A stretch of 7,781 nucleotides of DNA from the NCBI GenBank assembly GCA_023415055.1, contig JAEZLZ010000133.1, positions 1 to 7,781 of the forward strand, written 5' to 3'. The notes under the pieces were generated by a model. It was not told where the DNA came from, did no database searches, and saw only the letters and a program-made list of their open reading frames with translations. Of this stretch, positions 4,751 through 7,781 are shown in pieces (the first letter of the stretch is position 1; each line of letters begins with the position of its first letter). Position numbers and translations under genes: made by a program. The stretch is from Bacillota bacterium. Its GTDB lineage: Bacteria > Bacillota > Clostridia > Lachnospirales > Lachnospiraceae.

Positions 4751-6109
4751 CTAACGCATGAGTAATCCTAGTACCTCATTAATACTTCTGACTCCTATCA
4801 GCTTTATGCCATTCCCCTTGATGTGCTCTTTGTTTGCCTGCGGTAGAATACAAAGTTCAAATCCCATCTTCGCTGCTTCCGCGACTCTCTGTTCTGCCAT
4901 ATTAACAGCTCTTACCTCTCCGGTCAGTCCCACCTCACCGAATAATGCTGTCTTCGTATCAAGTGCTTTATTCTTATAGCTGGATAAGATTGCGGTGATC
5001 ACAGCCAGATCAAGCGCAGGCTCGGTTATTCGCATACCACCGGCTACATTGACGTAAGCATCACAATCTGCTAATTGAATTCCTGCCCTTTTCTCAAGTA
5101 CTGCCATCAACAGATTTACACGATTATAATCCGTACCTGCTGCTGTTCTTCTTGGCATATTAAAATTGGTTCTGCTGACCAAAGCCTGTACCTCAACGAG
5201 AATCGGTCTGGTTCCTTCGATGGAGGCCGCCACTAAGGATCCAGGCTCACCCTCCGGCCTGCCTTTCAGCATAAATTCGGAAGGATTCTTAACCTCAACC
5301 AGTCCACTACCCTGCATCTCGAATACCCCGATTTCATTCGTGGAGCCGAAACGATTCTTAACCGCTCGAAGCACACGGTAAGACGCGTAATTATCTCCTT
5401 CAAAGTAAAGCACTGTATCAACCATATGTTCCAATACCCGAGGTCCGGCAACTACACCCTCTTTTGTCACATGTCCAATGATAAATATCGTGATACCGGA
5501 GCTCTTTGCGATTCGCATCAGAGTTCCCGTCGCTTCCCGAACCTGACTTACACTGCCGGGGGCCGCAGCAACCTCATCCTTAAACATCGTCTGAATGGAA
5601 TCGATAATGACGATATCCGGATGGTATTTGTTGATTGCTTCCTCCACCATCTCCAGGTCCGTTTCACATAAAAGGAGAAGCTCGCCGCCAAACACGCCGA
5701 GCCTCTCTGCTCTCATTTTAATTTGGCTCAGGGATTCCTCCCCGGATATATATAAAACTTTTTTGTTTCTTGCCACTATTTCACGGCACATCTGAAGAAG
5801 TAAAGTAGATTTACCGATTCCCGGATCTCCTCCGACTAACACGAGACTTCCCTGTACGATACCTCCACCAAGGACACGATCCAATTCCTCGATTCCGGAA
5901 TGCAGCCTTAGCTGCTCTTCCATCTTTACCTCGGCTATTAACATCGGCTCCCTTAAATTCTTAATGCCGCCGGCGGGTCTACTGCTTTTCTTAGCAACCG
6001 GTTCGTCTACAAAGGTATCCCAACTCTTGCAGGCCGGACATTGCCCCAACCATTTTGCTGATTCGAAGCCACACTCTTTACAGAAAAACACGGTCTTGTT
6101 TTTTGCCAT
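4751..6109 (-). CDS. radA: DNA repair protein RadA (Sms), branch-migration ATPase
   Basis: 452 aa, full family length. A zinc finger lies at 10-27 (CKEC...CPAC). The RecA-like ATPase core has Walker A GDPGIGKST at about 94-102, Walker B IVIID at 166-170, and the RadA-specific KNRFG motif at 251-255. The C-terminal Lon-protease-like domain (about 280-452, with AGGMRITEPALDLAV and GEVGLTGEVR) appears to lack the Lon Ser-Lys protease dyad, as is normal for RadA. RadA is a hexameric DnaB-type helicase that extends heteroduplex from RecA filaments during recombinational repair and transformation. The start ATG is one base after the stop of the upstream gene; a weak AAAGGTGG lies 12 bases before it, so translation is probably coupled. 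Linkage to clpC matches the Firmicute arrangement. Confidence 0.98.
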   Translation of the reverse strand: MAKNKTVFFCKECGFESAKWLGQCPACKSWDTFVDEPVAKKSSRPAGGIKNLREPMLIAEVKMEEQLRLHSGIEELDRVLGGGIVQGSLVLVGGDPGIGKSTLLLQMCREIVARNKKVLYISGEESLSQIKMRAERLGVFGGELLLLCETDLEMVEEAINKYHPDIVIIDSIQTMFKDEVAAAPGSVSQVREATGTLMRIAKSSGITIFIIGHVTKEGVVAGPRVLEHMVDTVLYFEGDNYASYRVLRAVKNRFGSTNEIGVFEMQGSGLVEVKNPSEFMLKGRPEGEPGSLVAASIEGTRPILVEVQALVSRTNFNMPRRTAAGTDYNRVNLLMAVLEKRAGIQLADCDAYVNVAGGMRITEPALDLAVITAILSSYKNKALDTKTALFGEVGLTGEVRAVNMAEQRVAEAAKMGFELCILPQANKEHIKGNGIKLIGVRSINEVLGLLMR

Positions 6110-6110
6110 C

Positions 6111-6524
6111 TTACAGTTTAACCACCTTTATGATGTCGTTCTCATTTTCGTCCAGTTCTAAGCTTAATACCAGCTTACCCCCCAGATTCGTCTTCATCTT
6201 GCCAAGATTAGAGTCATTATTATATATCTCATATTCCTTCTCTGCCTCCAGCTCCAGGGTAATCTGTGCTGTTTCCTTGCCACTTACCTCAAAGCTGATC
6301 TGATTCTCCTGTGCGTCTAAATGAAATACGGCAGTACCAGGTACGGATTCGTAGACAAACATCCCGTTCTTCTCAAGCTTGGTTATCTCACGAAATGTCT
6401 TAACCTTATAGAGATCTCCCTGATGCTCGAAATCGGAAGCTTTAGATTTTACTTCTAATTCGTAATTACCAAAGCTAATTGTCCCATCACTTTCCTTGCG
6501 TATTAACTCTTCAACAACTGCCAT
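6111..6524 (-). CDS. Small uncharacterised protein between clpC and radA
   Basis: 137 aa, acidic, beta-rich by eye, without signal peptide or membrane segment. Recognisable stretches are GTISFGNYELEVKSKASDFE, GDLYKVKTFREITKLEKNG, MFVYESVPGTAVFHL and LGKMKTNLGGKLVLSLEL. The alternating pattern of the second half suggests a small beta sandwich or carbohydrate-binding-like fold. It has a strong AGGAGG eight bases before the ATG. It ends one base before radA, so the two are co-translated. From memory, homologues in Lachnospiraceae at this locus carry the automatic label 'endosialidase'; I see no sialidase motif (no Asp-box SxDxGxxW) and regard that label as unsupported. A role tied to ClpC or RadA is only inferred from position. 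Confidence 0.88.
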   Translation of the reverse strand: MAVVEELIRKESDGTISFGNYELEVKSKASDFEHQGDLYKVKTFREITKLEKNGMFVYESVPGTAVFHLDAQENQISFEVSGKETAQITLELEAEKEYEIYNNDSNLGKMKTNLGGKLVLSLELDENENDIIKVVKL

Positions 6525-6648
6525 TATATGACCCTCCTAATTGTATTTATATGTCCTAATCAGACAGATAATGTTATTCTGGAACTATTTATTACATTAT
6601 ATATGATATTTCTGGCAATTTCTACTGGTTTGGAATATTAAATTTTTA
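6525..6648 (-). promoter_or_regulatory. Intergenic region between clpC and the 137-aa gene, with a possible -10 box
   Basis: 124 bp, very AT-rich. The minus strand holds TATAAT at 6601-6596, about 72 bases before the downstream start, but no good -35 at 16-18 bp (TTGCCA is only 11 bp away). No terminator hairpin follows the clpC stop. Read-through from clpC plus a weak internal promoter is the simplest reading. Confidence 0.3.
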
Positions 6649-7781
6649 TTATGATTGCTGTACAGATTCCGATTGTTGTTTTGCCTGTAATACCATCTCA
6701 TTATCCAGGTATTCGACACGAACGGTGTCTCCTTCCTTAATCGTTCCTGCAAGGATTGCTTCCGCTAGTTTATCTTCAATATTTGTCTGTATTGCGCGTC
6801 TAAGAGGTCTTGCACCGTATTTCGGATCAAAACCAACCTCGGCCAGATGCTCTATGACAGCTTCACTTGTCTCAAGTGCTATATTCATCTGAGCTTTACT
6901 GCGTTTTCCTATCGTCTTAGTCATGATACCGACAATCTGCTTAATATTATCCTTCGTTAACGAATGGAATACAATAATCTCATCGATACGGTTAATGAAC
7001 TCTGGTTTGAAGATCTTCTTTACCTCATCCATAACCCCATCCTTCATCCTCTTATAGTCCTCTTTATCATCGATTACTGAGGTAAAGCCTAACCGCTTCG
7101 GTTCTACGATATTCTGCGCACCCGCATTGGACGTCATAATAATAATTGTATTTTTAAAACTTACTTTTCTTCCCTGTGAATCGGTAATGTGCCCGTCATC
7201 CAATACCTGCAAGAGAATATTGAATACATCCGGATGTGCTTTTTCAACCTCATCAAACAGAATGACAGAGTAAGGATTCTGGCGAACCTTCTCGCTGAGC
7301 TGACCGCCTTCATCGTAACCTACGTATCCCGGAGGGGATCCGATTAGCTTACTGACACTATGCTTCTCCATATACTCGGACATATCTACACGAATAATAG
7401 AATTTTCACTGCCGAACATCGCTTCTGCCAAGGCCTTGGACAGTTCTGTCTTACCAACGCCGGTCGGTCCTAAGAATAAGAAGGAACCGGTAGGGCGATT
7501 CGGATCCTTTAAGCCCACTCGTCCACGGCGGATTGCTTTTGCGACTGCAGCAACAGCTTCCTCCTGTCCAACTACTCTCTGATGAAGAATATTCTCGAGA
7601 TTCTGAAGACGCTCGGTCTCTTCCTCAGCCAGCTTCTTCACCGGTATCTTAGTCCAGCTTGCAACAATCTCAGCAATCTCGTTCTCACTTACTACCAGTT
7701 GCTTTTCCTGTCTCACTTTATCATCGAGTACCTTCTGTTTCTCCAGTTGTTCCATGGCTGTTTCCTGTTGTTTCTTAATCT
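6649..7781 (-). CDS. clpC: ATP-dependent Clp protease ATP-binding subunit ClpC, C-terminal part
   Basis: The frame is open to the right edge, so the N-terminus lies outside; the ATG at 7755 is internal (preceded in frame by IKKQQETA). The visible 376 residues of the usual 810 or so comprise the end of the D1 / linker region and the whole second AAA+ module. This includes Walker A GPTGVGKT (about 104-111), pore loop GYVGYDEG (151-158), Walker B VILFDEVEK (172-180), sensor 1 MTSNAGAQ and ClpP-docking loop LGF (about 230-232). Arginine finger NRID (263-266) and sensor 2 GARPLRR (322-328) follow. ClpC unfolds regulators and damaged proteins and feeds them to ClpP in the cytosol. The LGF loop separates it from ClpB, which lacks it. 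The promoter and any CtsR operator would be upstream, beyond the window. Confidence 0.97.
   Translation of the reverse strand, partial: IKKQQETAMEQLEKQKVLDDKVRQEKQLVVSENEIAEIVASWTKIPVKKLAEEETERLQNLENILHQRVVGQEEAVAAVAKAIRRGRVGLKDPNRPTGSFLFLGPTGVGKTELSKALAEAMFGSENSIIRVDMSEYMEKHSVSKLIGSPPGYVGYDEGGQLSEKVRQNPYSVILFDEVEKAHPDVFNILLQVLDDGHITDSQGRKVSFKNTIIIMTSNAGAQNIVEPKRLGFTSVIDDKEDYKRMKDGVMDEVKKIFKPEFINRIDEIIVFHSLTKDNIKQIVGIMTKTIGKRSKAQMNIALETSEAVIEHLAEVGFDPKYGARPLRRAIQTNIEDKLAEAILAGTIKEGDTVRVEYLDNEMVLQAKQQSESVQQS

Noticed and set aside
4758..6303. Plus-strand and alternative-frame ORFs across radA and the 137-aa gene
   Set aside because: Shadows of strongly supported minus-strand genes.
6111..6524. 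Endosialidase function
   Set aside because: 137 residues without Asp-box or catalytic sialidase residues; the label, recalled from automatic annotation, is not supported by the sequence.
7753..7755. ATG at 7755 as the start of the ClpC gene
   Set aside because: The frame is open upstream to the window edge, and the protein would lack its N-terminal domain and first AAA+ module; the gene simply continues outside.

Overview
The window looks like chromosome from a low-GC anaerobic Firmicute, most likely Lachnospiraceae or a related Clostridia. The reasons are the AT-rich intergenic DNA, strong AGGAGG-type ribosome binding sites, the clpC-radA gene order, an ECF sigma/anti-sigma pair of clostridial type, and a tRNA gene without encoded CCA. 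All apparently intact genes lie on the minus strand, so the layout below runs from right to left, the direction of transcription.

Right part (7781-4105), proteostasis and DNA repair: the C-terminal part of the ClpC AAA+ unfoldase runs off the right edge. It is followed by a small conserved-looking protein of unknown function (137 aa), the DNA repair helicase RadA (one base after the previous stop), and a 150-aa helical protein of unknown function. A good intrinsic terminator at 4105-4134 closes the run. Bacillus has clpC-radA-disA; here one extra gene sits between clpC and radA, and another unknown gene takes the position after radA.

Middle part (4100-2273), signalling: a palindrome-rich intergenic element with several competing inverted repeats is followed by a likely extended -10 promoter. 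Next come an ECF sigma factor and, overlapping it by 4 bases, a single-pass membrane protein that is very probably its anti-sigma factor. A hairpin follows.

Left-middle (2146-1964): a tRNA-Trp(CCA) gene with its own consensus promoter and terminator.

Left part (1920-1), accessory and mobile DNA: the C-terminal stub of an IS66-family transposase with a probable IS end at 1712. It abuts an IS30-like transposase remnant on the plus strand whose stop codon appears to come from the IS66 end. Further left are short tandem repeats, an unexplained GC-richer island of about 210 bp with no convincing ORF, and the start of a secreted surface protein built of near-identical 89-residue Ig-like repeats, which runs off the left edge.

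I found no CRISPR array, toxin-antitoxin pair or recognisable defence system. The least explained items are the structured element at 3911-4100, the two uncharacterised genes flanking radA, and the GC-rich island at 811-1020.
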